Below are positions 47,917-58,593 of a stretch of DNA of 64,000 nt, one piece after another; within the stretch, counting starts at the first letter, position 1, and each line of letters starts with the position of its first letter. Made by a program: the position numbers and the translations under genes. This DNA comes from Niebla homalea (taxonomy: Eukaryota > Ascomycota > Lecanoromycetes > Lecanorales > Ramalinaceae): assembly GCA_019925105.1 (NCBI GenBank), contig JAHGAU010000009.1:124001-188000 (forward strand), in the 5' to 3' direction. Under the pieces are notes generated by a model. It saw only the letters and a program-made list of their open reading frames with translations. It was not told the origin of the DNA and did no database searches.

Positions 47917-49203
47917 ATGCAATCTACCACCATTCCACCCTCATCATCATCGTCATCACCATTCCTCCCCCAACCACCATTAACCCCAATATCTCCAACC
48001 TCATCATTCACCCACCACCTCCCCAAGATCGAACTCCACGCCCACCTGACCGGCAGCATCCGCCCCGAAACCCTCCACACCATCTGGTCCGCCCGCCGCC
48101 ATCACCACCAGCAGCAGCTCGACCCATCCATCTCGCCGGGCCTCCAAGACGGACCCCTTACCGTCCTCGCCCCAACCGCTCGCTTCGATGTGAAGACGTT
48201 CTTCCCATTATTCTCGAAATACATCTACCGCTTGGTGGACACCAAGGACACCGTCATCGCCACCACTAACGCCGTGCTCGAGGACTTTTGCGCAGACGGG
48301 GTCGTGTATCTGGAATTGCGGACCACGCCGCGGGACATTGCGGGGCCGGAAGGGGAAGTAGGGGGCAAGGACTGCTACATCCGCACCGTACTCGACTGCA
48401 TCACCGCCTTCACCTCCGAGCAGCGGCGTCGGCTACAGGTCGCGATGGGTAACAATAACGAAGGGCGCATAATGATGATGATGATGATGACGACATATCT
48501 GATCTTGAGCATCGATCGACGGAGCACCGCCGCCGAGGCCATGCAGGTTGTGGATCTTGCGATCAAATACCGGGATCGGGGTGTGGTGGGCGTGGACCTC
48601 TGCGGTGATCCTTGCAAGGGCGACGTCTCCGCTTTCGGGGATGCATTCGCTAAGGCCAAGACGGCAGGGTTGGGGGTCACGCTGCACTTCGCGGAAGTCG
48701 GGAGGGGGGTGGATGGGAAGGGGGAGTTGCGGACGCTGTTGGACTTCCGGCCGGATAGGGTGGGACATGTCTGCCACCCGGGTGATTCGATTAGGCAGGC
48801 AGTGTTGGATCTGGGGCTGGGCGTGGAACTGTGTGTTAGTTGTAATGTCATGGCGGGGCTTACCGAGGGTCGGGTCCGGGAGCATCATTTTGGCTGGTGG
48901 TGGGAGAAGGGGGCGAGGGTGGCGCTGTGTGTGAGTTCATCTTATTTGTGTTTGTGGGTGTGGGGGGTGGTTAGGATGAGAGGACTGACGATGTAGGTTC
49001 CGCAGACAGATGATGTCGGCGTTTTCGGGAGTTCATTGAGTAACGAGTACCACATTGTCGCCGAGGCTTTTGGATTGGGAAAACAAGATCTGATGGCACT
49101 GGCGAGAAAGCCGATCGAATGCATTTTCGGTCCAGAGACGGAAAGGAAGCGGTTGGACGACATATTCGATAAGTTTGAGGTGATGCAAGATGGTGAGGGA
49201 TGA
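47917..49203 (+). CDS. ADAL-type adenosine / N6-methyl-AMP deaminase
   Basis: Exons 47917-48930 and 49006-49203 (75-nt intron) give 403 residues. The acceptor at 49005 is chosen because it restores the family motif VALCTDDVGVFGSSLSNEY. Metal-binding LPKIELHAHLTGSI is near residue 40. Other landmarks are YLELRTTPR, LILSIDRRST, VVGVDLCGDP (usually DLSGDP), VTLHFAEV with the catalytic Glu, DRVGHVCHPGD, and the TDD metal ligand. The family deaminates N6-modified AMP or adenosine in purine salvage. Before LILSIDRR sits an insertion containing six Met encoded by (ATG)6 at 48472-48489, absent from the family pattern I know. CVSCNVMAGLT replaces the more usual C-L-T-S-N-V. The enzyme is probably active, but the substrate is uncertain. 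Confidence 0.85.
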
Positions 49204-49684
49204 ACAGAAAAGTCTTGAACAATTGTGAGTGAATTCGCGCGGTAGGTATCCGGAGACCCGAAAGTACGCTTATACGTTGAAACCTATGACTGATGGAGAC
49301 TTTGCATGGCCGCAGATGATTACCCGAATCCAGCGAGGTAGAGCCCCTTAAAGCCTTTACATTGAGACTATTGGCGAGGTGATTCGAGCTTGGATTGATC
49401 TGGCTCTCCTCACCTGTTCAATGGAATCATAAGACAAACTGCATGGCAGTGAGAGTGATTGAGAGTGATGAGTGGCTTGAAAGACTGAGAGACAAATCGG
49501 CAGCAACAGCTCGACAAATGATAATGGTCCTCATGGATCACTCATGGATCTCACGTTCTAATATTCTTCTTCATGCATGCACTGCATCCTAGATCTCACA
49601 ATCTCTGCCGGAAACTTGCCCCTCGCTCGGAGTCACATTTCCCCCTCACGCCCATCCCTTCACTCAAAACCCCTCAGCTGCCCT

Positions 49685-50388
49685 TCAAAGCTGATCCGCC
49701 TGCACATTCTCCCTCTCCTCAGCACTCGGTCCCTTCTCCGCGCCCGTCCCCTCCTTCCTCCCCGCCGTGCCCGCCGCACTATCCCTCTCGATGCCCCTCT
49801 GCTTCGGATCCAGCCTCTCATCCGCCATCTGATACCCCTCGCTCGGGGCCCCACTGGCCCCCACCCCTTGCAATCCCGCACTCTGCTTCTTCCTCGTGTG
49901 CGCGCCCTCATGTCGCAACTCGTTGCTCGTCATCCCGGACATCGGCTGTCCCATGCCCGTGTGCACATCCCCCGAGGTGGCGCCGCCGAGGGTGGAGGAA
50001 GCGGTGGTCTTGGTCGATTCCTTGCCGTGGCCACGCTCATTGAGGGGGTTGTCCGGGGCCTGGGCGGGGACGTCGGAGGTGGTGTTGGGGGTGTAGGTGG
50101 CGGAGGCTGGGGCGGAACCCGGAGGCAGGGTTTTGGCGTGGAATTCGGGGACGGCGTCGTTGCCGATTTTGCGGCCGGGTTGGTGCTGTTGTGAGACACG
50201 GGGTTCCGGGTCAGTTCATGGAGCTTGGAAAAAGGAAGGGGGGTGGGAAGAGGACGAGGAGGGAAGATGGGGGATTGGCGGAGGAGCGTTCGTACACCGT
50301 GAGTTGTCTCAGGCGCCTTGGGAGGCACATGGGAGCCGAACTGGCCAGGCTGGTTGGCGTTGGCCTCGGCGTTACGGGAGGCGCTCAT
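49685..50388 (-). CDS. conserved hydrophilic protein of Pezizomycotina
   Basis: Exons 50388-50296 and 50185-49685 (110-nt intron) give 197 residues, nearly all polar. Conserved landmarks are GSHVPPKAPETTHG, the joined QPGRKIGNDAVPEFHAKTLP, NPLNERGHGKE, SSTLGGATSGDVHTGMGQP, TSNELRHEGAHTRKKQSAGL and ADERLDPKQRGIERDS. I recognise this pattern from uncharacterised proteins widespread in filamentous ascomycetes. Its composition resembles hydrophilins or stress-protective proteins, but that role is inference. There is no signal peptide, membrane segment or catalytic motif. The intron start GTACGA was picked over GTGTAC because only it keeps phase. Confidence 0.75.
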
Positions 50389-51368
50389 GGTGTCTGTTGA
50401 TTTCTTATGTAATCTGTGAACTTGCTGGTGAGTTTGATCGGTCTGTGTCAGAGTTGACAGGTAGTTGTGTGTAATTGAATATTGAAGATTAGGCTGTGAT
50501 AAGAAAATTGTCAAGCGGATACTGAACGTTTAGTGGGGCACCTCCATACGTCATTGTTTCACATCGTCATGAGTGAAATGTTTTGAAAAGGGGCCTAGAG
50601 TTAGGGTTAGCCAGCGCACCCCTTTCCACGCCACATAGGAAATATATCTCTCGTTCTTACTCCGTGGGTGATTTATGGACCATTGCGGCTTGTAGCTTCT
50701 GATAATGTTCATGACTGATTGTCTGCTATCTTTTGCGGATATGGAGTCTCTGTGGGGAAATGTACACTGCCTTCCATGCTATAAGGCTGAATTGCTCCAC
50801 ACCACACGTGAGCAAAACCGAAAGAAGACAGCGCCCTGGGCCCTGCTTGCGAGTCGCATAAGGCACAGCCGTGGGGTCGGACTATTTCTGAAGCATTTAC
50901 GATTTACGTCCATGTATATTGTAAATGAATGGTGGCGTCAGTCATTCGCTCTGATACACATCTCTGCGCTCAGACACCAATAACAGCTTCCGGCCTTTCG
51001 TGAGCAATATCCACCTGTCACCAGCAGAACAGCCTTCTTGCCTTTTTCGAAACAGAATGGTGTGCCCAGCATCGCTTGCTCAACCCCTTTCATCGAGACA
51101 TCGCTCTTTTCAAGGCCTATTTGGGATGACTGAGGCGGCCCCATGCATACATGGCCGCTTTTAGAGGCACGCCTAAGCGAGTAGCGCCGTACGGAAGAGC
51201 AGATATTTTTCGATCTAGAGCCTCATTATTGACCAAAATCTATTTCTTTCACTGAAAAGGTTTAGATGTGACTCGTGATCTTCTCCCTATACATAAACCT
51301 CATAATGTCCGTTGCAACACCAGTTGTTGGTTTCCTTGATTGTCCCTGAACCCCAAATTGAGCTACCG

Positions 51369-52330
51369 ATGGATTCCCCATCAGTATGCGGTTATATTGA
51401 TGGCCTTGCATGTAAGTCCTCTCCCTTCAAACACTGTTTACCAAACTCCACAAGGACGTCTCCCCTGCCCTTTAGCTCACTCTGACTCGCTACCCAGCGT
51501 CCCCCGTAACATGCACTAGCGGCTACTGTGGCTTCAACTCCGTTCTAGGCGCCGCAGGATGCTGCTCCAGCACCTTAAGTTATGGTAACGCCATATCACT
51601 GACGGGTTGCGACTACACGACCTCATGCTTTGACTCGACCGACGTTGATGGGCTGGACTTCAACACTGCTGATCTGTTGTGGTGAGCTTCCTATCTCCTC
51701 CCATCCCTTGCTCTCAACCCTCCCGACTAGGGGCAAACGCCGTCGGCGGAAGTTGCAATCCCCCGTTCGACAGAACATATGCACACACACACACACACAC
51801 ACACACAAATACACCGGCAAAGTCCACACCGACACGATCGTCGCTCAGCCTATACCTTCATATATCAGATACTCACCCATGTCTTTTGCCCCCACAGCAC
51901 CGACGCGCTCTCCCCTTCCTGCGGCACATACACCTTCACGGACAAAGGCTACACCGCCGTCTTCTGCACCGATATCCAAACCACCATTGCCGCCGCCCTC
52001 ACTGCTGCTGACATCGGTACCGGTCCCGCATCCCGCAGCGCAGCAGCAGCTAGCGCCACCCCAACCGCGCCGCCGGAGTCTTCTGCGGCGGCCCCGACAG
52101 GATCAGATCAGCCGATGGTGAGTTCGACGGCAGGAGGAGGAGGAGGGGCCGGAGGGGCCGGCAATCCGTTCCCCAAGGCGCAAGGGTCCGCGAACCAGGT
52201 CGGGGCAGTGGGCACCGCGACTGTGGTGAAGGGGGAGGGATCCAGGGGTCGACTGAAGGGGAGGATGACTCATGGGGGGATGGCGGTAGGAATGCTCGCG
52301 CTGTGCTTGGCATTGGGAATTGTATTCTGA
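51369..52330 (+). CDS. Cys-rich surface protein with C-terminal hydrophobic anchor
   Basis: Exons 51369-51411, 51498-51681 and 51898-52330 give 219 residues with consistent phases. The ectodomain has the spaced cysteines of a common ascomycete surface family: CGYIDG, VTCTSGYCGF, AAGCCSSTL, DYTTSCFDS, SCGTYTFTDKG, VFCTDIQ. A Ser/Ala/Thr/Gly-rich stalk follows, then a terminal hydrophobic stretch (MAVGMLALCLALGIVF). As in many members, no classic N-terminal signal peptide precedes the first CGY motif. A C-terminal membrane anchor or GPI signal is inferred. The 216-nt second intron contains a (CA)n microsatellite. Function unknown. Confidence 0.75.
51782..51806. repeat. (CA)n dinucleotide microsatellite in an intron
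   Basis: About 12 perfect CA units inside the second intron of the Cys-rich surface protein gene; likely length-variable. Confidence 0.95.
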
Positions 52331-52670
52331 GCTTGGAATGTGAGGGCTAGTAGAGCTAGCTAGAGCTCGGAACTAAGTCCGCTGTTTGTGACAAACAAAT
52401 TTAAGGTTTATATATTAAAATAAAGTGAGGGTCCGCAGTTGAGAGGTTCCGCTTGGCCAAGTGGTTAAATCCTTTCTTCGTGAACGTCACTAGAAAAACT
52501 TCATTGCTGTTCTCGTCGCAAGGCCAGGGCATCCTTTGGGGGGAGTACATTGGCACCGGTTTCGAGTCCGTAGGGGGGGTCTCCAGCTTCGGCTGGGGGC
52601 CCTAGCCCTTTTGTTATTTTGCCCTTTGCTCGATCGAGGATGCTACGTTCGATTCTCTCCAGCATCAGAC

Positions 52671-52691
52671 TTTTTTTTTTTTTTTTTTTTT
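52671..52691. repeat. poly-T run of 21
   Basis: An uninterrupted T21 tract in the spacer between the surface-protein gene and membrane paralog B. It is a likely site of length error or polymorphism. Confidence 0.95.
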
Positions 52692-52870
52692 GGTTGTTTG
52701 ATGTTCTTGGCTTTGCTATCATTTTTTTCAATCACGTGCACTGCCGTATGCATGAGATTTGGGATTCGGCGGAACACTTGGATTGGGGTGTCTCGGTCAT
52801 TAGCTTCTTAATGGTTCGGTGGTGGAACCCTCGTTGACACCGAAGTCTGATGTGTTTCTCCACATAACCC

Positions 52871-54610
52871 TCATCCCCCAAACGTCTGCCCCTCCCAGGG
52901 CTTTTGCACAAATCTTGGCTCATGCAACTCCAATCTGCTATACTCCCCCCCCGTCGCCACAGCCCCATACCGAATCGGCCTCCTCCCCACCTCCGTCAAC
53001 AACACATCAACCTCGGCATTACCGTCCAGACTCCCCAGCATCGGCGCCCGGAACGCCTTGCCCGTCTCGACAGGACTCATCGTCACACTTCTCCCGACAT
53101 GCCACCACCCGCGAAAGATAGGGAGCATGGCCAACCAGCCCAAAGCCGTGACCAGGACCGCCACGCCGAGGTAGAGGTAGTGAGACTCGAACACGGGGAC
53201 AGTGCTGGATTCCTGGGCCGTCACGTATCGTGCATCCGCGGGGAGGGACGCGTTCGCCGCGGCGATGGCGGTGCGGAACATCATGCTCCTGACCGCCTGC
53301 ACGAGATCGATGGAAGGGTCCCTGAATGCGAGTTCGCAGCTGGTGGCGACCAAGCCCATCGGATCAGAGCTGCTGCCGGTGCCGCTGCTGCTGCTGTTGC
53401 CGAGAACAGCGTAGCGGTTCGCGGTGGCGCCCGAGGTGATCAATTCGTATCCAACGGCGCCCACAAATCTCAGATTGGCCTCGGAATCGTAGCTGTTGCT
53501 CAGCGCCTTCCAGAAGCCGCCGAGTGTTGTTGGGCCCTGCGCGGGTGTCATGCTGACGTCGGTCTGGTTGACCACTTGGTCATCGAACATACTTGAGCCG
53601 GGGAGGAGCTGGATGGTCGACTCGTTGCCGTTGACTACGACGGGGTAGTTGACGACTGCGGCGGTCATGGTGCAGTTGCGGATCTGGAGAGTACCGTCGC
53701 AGGCGGAATCGTTCTTTACTTGGACGCCCAGGTTGATGGTGCCAGGGGCGCTGCCGGACCATTGGAAGAAGGAGCCGAAGGAGAGGGTGCCGTTAGCGAC
53801 CGCTTCTTGGGAGGGGTCGAAGTTGCCACCGTTTTCTTGCCTCTTGGGTGTGAGAGCGTATGGTATGGTTGAGGCAGAACAGTTGATGGCGAAACCGGCG
53901 CCTGGCACCGATGTGTTGCATTGGCCTGTACATCCATCTGCGGTCACGTTGATGACTGCCTGGTTGGTCTCGGATTGCACAGTCTGGGTGAATGCGGTAG
54001 TCAGCAAGGCAACTGTGTGGCCACGGCCGCTGATGTAGCCTGTGTAGCCTGAGGGAAGCTCCTGTGCAATGTTGATGCGCATGCCCGTTGATTGCTGGAA
54101 CCGGGCCAAGGTCACACCAGAGGCTCGTTGCAACAAGGGCCCGTTGATAGGCCCGATCGCGACAAACATGCAAGCTACGGCGACCATGTTGATGTGCCTC
54201 CCAGACGTCATGGCTGCCAACAGACTGTTGCCATAGCTCCAGTAGCGGTGCAAATCAGCCACCTCAGTCTTCTCGTCCGTCGCACGCTTCCACCAGGCAA
54301 CGTTCACCCCTTCCGTGAGCGCAAAGTGGAGCAGGATATTTATGACCGCGGTGACGATGGCCAAGTACACAGTCGGCGCCAGACTCCAATTCTTCACCGG
54401 CTCACCGTCCGACCTCACGAGGATGGCGACCGCTGCAGCAATGCCGATGAGAACACCGAGCAAGGCTCCTAATCCGAGCCAGGGCAGACGACGCCATGGG
54501 CTAGCGCGCCAGGGATTGCGATGGGTCGTGCTCACGGGGTTGTAAGCATACGACGCCGTGCTCACAGGGTTGTAAGCATAGGACGCAGTGCCCTTGGAGT
54601 CGAAATTCAT
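52871..54610 (-). CDS. multi-pass membrane protein with extracellular Cys domain (paralog B)
   Basis: A single exon of 579 residues from the ATG at 54610. It has the same plan as the gene at 16438-18162. Three N-terminal membrane segments (LGALLGVLIGIAAAVAILV, TVYLAIVTAVINILLHFAL, INMVAVACMFVAIGPINGPL) are followed by a glycosylatable Cys-bearing ectodomain (CTGQCNTSVPGAGFAINC, NCTM). One further membrane segment (LYLGVAVLVTALGWLAMLPI) precedes the tail WWHVGRSVTMSPVE. The cytosolic N-terminus contains two exact copies of ASYAYNPVST, encoded by a 30-bp tandem duplication at 54528-54587. Paralog A has one related copy (LSYKYGSV). The function is unknown. It is likely a plasma-membrane protein of the DUF3176-like kind. 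Confidence 0.8.
   Translation of the reverse strand: MNFDSKGTASYAYNPVSTASYAYNPVSTTHRNPWRASPWRRLPWLGLGALLGVLIGIAAAVAILVRSDGEPVKNWSLAPTVYLAIVTAVINILLHFALTEGVNVAWWKRATDEKTEVADLHRYWSYGNSLLAAMTSGRHINMVAVACMFVAIGPINGPLLQRASGVTLARFQQSTGMRINIAQELPSGYTGYISGRGHTVALLTTAFTQTVQSETNQAVINVTADGCTGQCNTSVPGAGFAINCSASTIPYALTPKRQENGGNFDPSQEAVANGTLSFGSFFQWSGSAPGTINLGVQVKNDSACDGTLQIRNCTMTAAVVNYPVVVNGNESTIQLLPGSSMFDDQVVNQTDVSMTPAQGPTTLGGFWKALSNSYDSEANLRFVGAVGYELITSGATANRYAVLGNSSSSGTGSSSDPMGLVATSCELAFRDPSIDLVQAVRSMMFRTAIAAANASLPADARYVTAQESSTVPVFESHYLYLGVAVLVTALGWLAMLPIFRGWWHVGRSVTMSPVETGKAFRAPMLGSLDGNAEVDVLLTEVGRRPIRYGAVATGGEYSRLELHEPRFVQKPWEGQTFGG
54528..54587. repeat. 30-bp tandem duplication in coding sequence
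   Basis: Two units of 30 bp with a few differences encode the repeated decapeptide ASYAYNPVST at the N-terminus of membrane paralog B. Confidence 0.95.
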
Positions 54611-56068
54611 TGCTGGAGATGTGGTCTTTCACTTCCGAATGTTTGGCAATTAGAGTGTGAGAATTGCAGACATGACTGCGACATGGTCGACCCCCGACCC
54701 TATTGAAGAGCCCCGCTCCGCTTCCATGCGTGCAAATCGAGGCTGAGATCTCGAAAAGGATTCATAAAAGCGGCCAGCGATTCCATGAAAGTCGCAGCAT
54801 CTACGACGGTCTCGAACTCAGCCATCTGCGCTTCCTGCCATTACCCGACCTGTTCAGGCCAGGCTACTCAAACCCTGGATGTGGTGCTAGAAGAGGACTC
54901 GCCTTGGCAATGGGGGCGTTTTCGGTGGTGATAGGTCAAGTTTTGCCGAATCCTCGCCGAATCTAGCAACCCATGCAGATGCTTTCAAACATACTAAGCT
55001 GAAAGCGAACGTGGCGCTTTTGACAGCTTCTAAAATTAATTGCAGCTTGGAGTCCGGTAATTCGAGAAGGCGAGGCCGGCGGTCGTCCCAGGGGAAGCTT
55101 TATAATAAGATTCTGTCAGTGCGCTCTGATTATCAGGTTTCGGCGGACGTACCACCGGAGCGGTCTTGACTGGTGGATTAATCGGGCGCCGACAGAAGGC
55201 TTGGGCTAAGCCAAAAGCTCAAGGGCAAGCTATCAACTGTGCTGGATATCTGGGCCAGAATGGATGCAACCTGAAATTGTAAGCATTAAGCGGGAAAAAA
55301 AGAAGGATCGAACAAACGCCCGGATGCAGTTCCTCGCAGAATTCAATGATTTTGTTCGCGAAATCTATACACAGAACGCGCGGTTTGCACAGATATACCG
55401 CAAGTCAACTTGAGCGCTTCCATCTCGAGGTTTTAGATACTAAACGCGAGTAGAAGTCGTCGAGAAAAGCTTTCTTTTACACGCGTCTCGGTCCGATCCA
55501 TGTGGATTTCCAGAGAAGGGGATGTAAATCCTCTTGACGACTAGTTCTAAGTATAGGATAGTACGGTTTGGAGAGGATTCAGCTTTCCAAGCCAATTCTT
55601 CATTGCCTTTGACATCCTCCTTCACCAAATTTCCAAATATCCTGGTGCGGTAGAGCTCATGAAGCGGACAAAGAGAAATCAACAATAAGCAGAAATTTGT
55701 AAGGATTTGAGCTCGGAATTAAGCCAGCCATCCTTGCCTCTGTGCACAGCTGAATTCTAAAGTAACAATGCCACCATGGCTTCAGGCACCGTACCGACGG
55801 AAGTCGCGTACTGGGGGTAATAAGTATCATCAAAGGGTCGAGAAACATGATTGCCTACAAATTACGAGCGGTCATCCACATGAGCAATGTGAAATGTTGT
55901 GAAACAGGGATTGTGATAATGTTTCTCGGGGTATCACAGAAGAGAAGCACTGCTCAGGCCCAGTTGCATCCCGCTGAGAGTCACCGCGCATTGACCATCA
56001 GATACCACTTTGCAAGATCTATTTACTTGTAGTAGGGCAAGCGAAGCTTCCGTTGGCAGACCTTCTAA
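54611..56068. other. intergenic, nothing recognised
   Basis: AT-richer than its surroundings. On the minus strand, open stretches near 55440-55680 could be further exons or remains of the membrane gene proposed at 56094-56520, but no junctions can be fixed. Confidence 0.35.
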
Positions 56069-56093
56069 ATAGCGCTGAACAGTGGTATCTTAC

Positions 56094-56520
56094 CCTGATT
56101 GTCGGAGGCATTGAAGGAGCAAGGATCGATCAGGAAAGGGAAGGACAGATCGCCGTAGTGATCTATCAAAAGCACCAGTAGAATATAGAGCAATACACGG
56201 CTGCCTAGACGAATGAAGGGCGGTTCACCGTAGAGAAGTGTCCCAAAAATGATCTGGAATATGGTCGCTGTGCTCGAGCCGTCAAGTCGGGTATTGGTAA
56301 CGGATATCACCCACCGTAGCAAACGCTGCTTGGCGAGTAATGAATCCACCGTCCATTCGCCACACGGGATGCATGAAAACTTTGATTTGTGAAAGGAAGA
56401 CACCACTAACCATTATCGACTTACATGAAAGCAGCGCCTCCGAAATCGAATCTATGCTGCTTGAAAAAATGCAATAGTCCAACCAGGATCACGGCCGTAT
56501 GGGAGTATGATCCAGAGAAG
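56094..56520 (-). CDS. possible multi-exon membrane protein gene or relic
   Basis: Three open blocks on the minus strand are separated by plausible introns. Block 1, about 56520-56425, reads SGSYSHTAVILVGLLHFFKQ then HRFDFGGAAFM and ends at GTAAGT. Block 2, about 56381-56315, ends WRMDGGFITRQAAFATV at GTGGGT. Block 3, 56267-56094, reads TIFQIIFGTLLYGEPPFIRL and LLYILLVLLIDHYGDLSFPF and ends at GTAAGA. The blocks are hydrophobic and read like real protein, with good donors at each boundary. However, phases across all junctions were not proven, no start was found, and the 3' part is lost among stops. I do not recognise the family. It may be a degenerate gene. Confidence 0.3.
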
Positions 56521-56913
56521 GATTGCTAGCCAAAAGCTGTAGGTTAGACGCAGTCTCGGGAGCAGAGAGCAGGTCCATCACCACTCACCCCAGCAACCTC
56601 ATGGTTCAGGAGATCCCGGCACACTCGATGCCGATGGGAATTTTTGTCGTGGATGATGATGACATCACTGCTGTACCATATGAAGCCAAAAGTATGAAAT
56701 TACCAATAGTCAAGAGACTTAGCTGATTCAAGATCATAGCTGCAACGTTTGTCGATTGGGTGCCCTCAGTCAAATCATAGAAAGCAGCATGCGGGCTGAT
56801 TTCCTTGATTTGCCGAAAGAGTTGCGCCGACCTCCGCAGATTCGCAGAACGCAGATGTTAAAACCTGCTGCGGTGATTCCTCCTGGGCCAATACTGACAA
56901 GCCATTTGGGCGA

Positions 56914-58593
56914 TCAGGCCGTTATTGGAACAAATGCGTACCTGGACATCTTTGCCATCTTCTCTTCAGGGCTGACCTCGTTGTCAGAATATACCAGCTT
57001 CGCATTACCTCTTTCCTTTTCCTTCTTGCCTTTCTTGTCTTCGGTTTTCTTTTCTTGCGTGGCTGCGGGCTCCTGGGAAACGCTAGCTTTCACCTCGGGA
57101 ATGCCTGTGACTTTAGGTTCGGCACCGCTGGCAGCGCTTGAAGTTCCGGGCGGCGCACCTGATGGCCCATGAGAAGGAACCGATGGTGGAGCATTTGAGG
57201 CACCTTGGGGACTAGTTTGCGATGGGTAACCTTGCACCGCCGAATTGGGCGGAGTCGGCATTTGTCCTTGATGTAATTGCTGCATCTGCTGGGCGTTGAC
57301 AGACGGCGCACTGACCGAGGGTCTTTGTGGAAGCCCGGGGGCGGCCGGCAGACTCGGCGGCCGTTGAGGCATGCCTGACATGGCATTGAACTGGGGTGGG
57401 GTATTGTGCCTTGGTGGCTGAAATTGCTGTTGTTGAAAAGGCGACTGTGGGCCTGGAGGGCCATACTGGTGCCCGGGAAGACCATTTGGGAATTGAGGTG
57501 GTTGGAACTGCTGAGGGGGGCCAGGTTGAAATTGTTGATGCCCGTTTTGAAATTGAGGCGGAGGGCCGCCTTGTTGGAATTGTGGGGGAGGGGCATTCTG
57601 GAAGGGTGAGGGCGCACCCTGGAATGGGGGCGGCCCACTCTGATGGAATTGAGGGGGTCCACCCTGAAATTGGGGATGCTGGAAGCCAGGGCCTCCTGGA
57701 GGCTGAAATTGCTGCGGGGGCGCGAAGGCTTGATTGTTGGGAAATTGGGGCATACCTGGTGGACTGAATGCTGACTGCTGTGGGGTGTATGGTGGTGGTG
57801 ATTGGGCCTGGAAGGCCGGGTGCTGCTGCTGCTGCTGCTGGCCATAAGGTTGTGGCTGGGCTTGATATGGTGCATTGCCCTGAGGAGCTCCAAACGGAGG
57901 CTGCTGTTGAGGATAGGCTGGGGAAGCAGATGCAGGCTATGACGAGGTCAGCACCGATCAAGCGAGGGACAAGGCCGACACCAACATAAGTGCCGGGACT
58001 TTGACTTTGCTCTGGTATTGCATGAGGAGTGTTACTTCCACTGCCCACGCCAGCAGCCTCTTCGGCAGCCTTCTTTGCTTTATGTTCAGCCAGCCGCTTC
58101 TTTAAGTCAGACGGGCCCTCGAATTTGGGTTTTTTGGCTCCAGTGGCTCCTGCGCTGCCTGGGGCTGGATTGCCTGTTGCGGCCCTTCTTTCTGCTTCTT
58201 CCTCTGCAAAACTTTGTAGGAGGCGTTGGTTGTGTTGCTGAATGATATCATCAGGTACACCCTCCATGCCAAAAATCTCGACATCAAGGCCAGCGCGATT
58301 GGCCAGGGCATTCTCAATAGAAGTTAAAGTCTCCTTGTGAACCTGTGTCATATGGACGGACAAACCTGTTGAGGTGCGATCAGATCTTCGACTGCCCAAT
58401 GTAGGTACATTTCGGGGTGTCACTCACCTCCAGCTGTGTTCAATCTCCGACCACATCTCTCGCATTTGTAGTGCTTGGCCTTTTGATGATTGATGAGAAT
58501 CTTGAGGTCGTCAAAATCCCGCTCACAATAGTAGCACCATGGACGAGAAAGAGTCTCCTCGATGTTGGGGTGCTTGCGCTTCGGTTTACCCAT
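56914..58593 (-). CDS. BuGZ/ZNF207-like C2H2 zinc finger protein
   Basis: Exons 58593-58428, 58366-57987 and 57936-56914 give 522 residues. The N-terminus matches the BuGZ family. It has two C2H2 fingers ([20 protein letters not shown], then [12 protein letters not shown] and [12 protein letters not shown]), followed by [20 protein letters not shown] and a bipartite basic region. The rest is a long Pro/Gln/Gly/Phe-rich low-complexity part, as in ZNF207, where it drives phase separation. The end is [20 protein letters not shown] and YAFVPITA. In animals the protein binds Bub3 and microtubules and supports kinetochore and spindle assembly and splicing. I could not identify a clear Bub3-binding GLEBS motif. 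Intron 1 splits the second finger. The last exon could splice on at 56943, where a GTACGC donor occurs. Confidence 0.85.

Noticed and set aside
50601..50610. Telomere-like ttagggttag
   Set aside because: Less than two units. It is not an internal telomere array and may be a chance match or a promoter box upstream of the gene starting at 50388.
52445..52575. tRNA-like D-arm (cttggccaagtggttaaa) and a T-arm-like ggtttcgagtcc
   Set aside because: The two parts are too far apart, the T stem mispairs, and no 3' strand complements the 5' acceptor sequence. At most a tRNA relic or a chance match.
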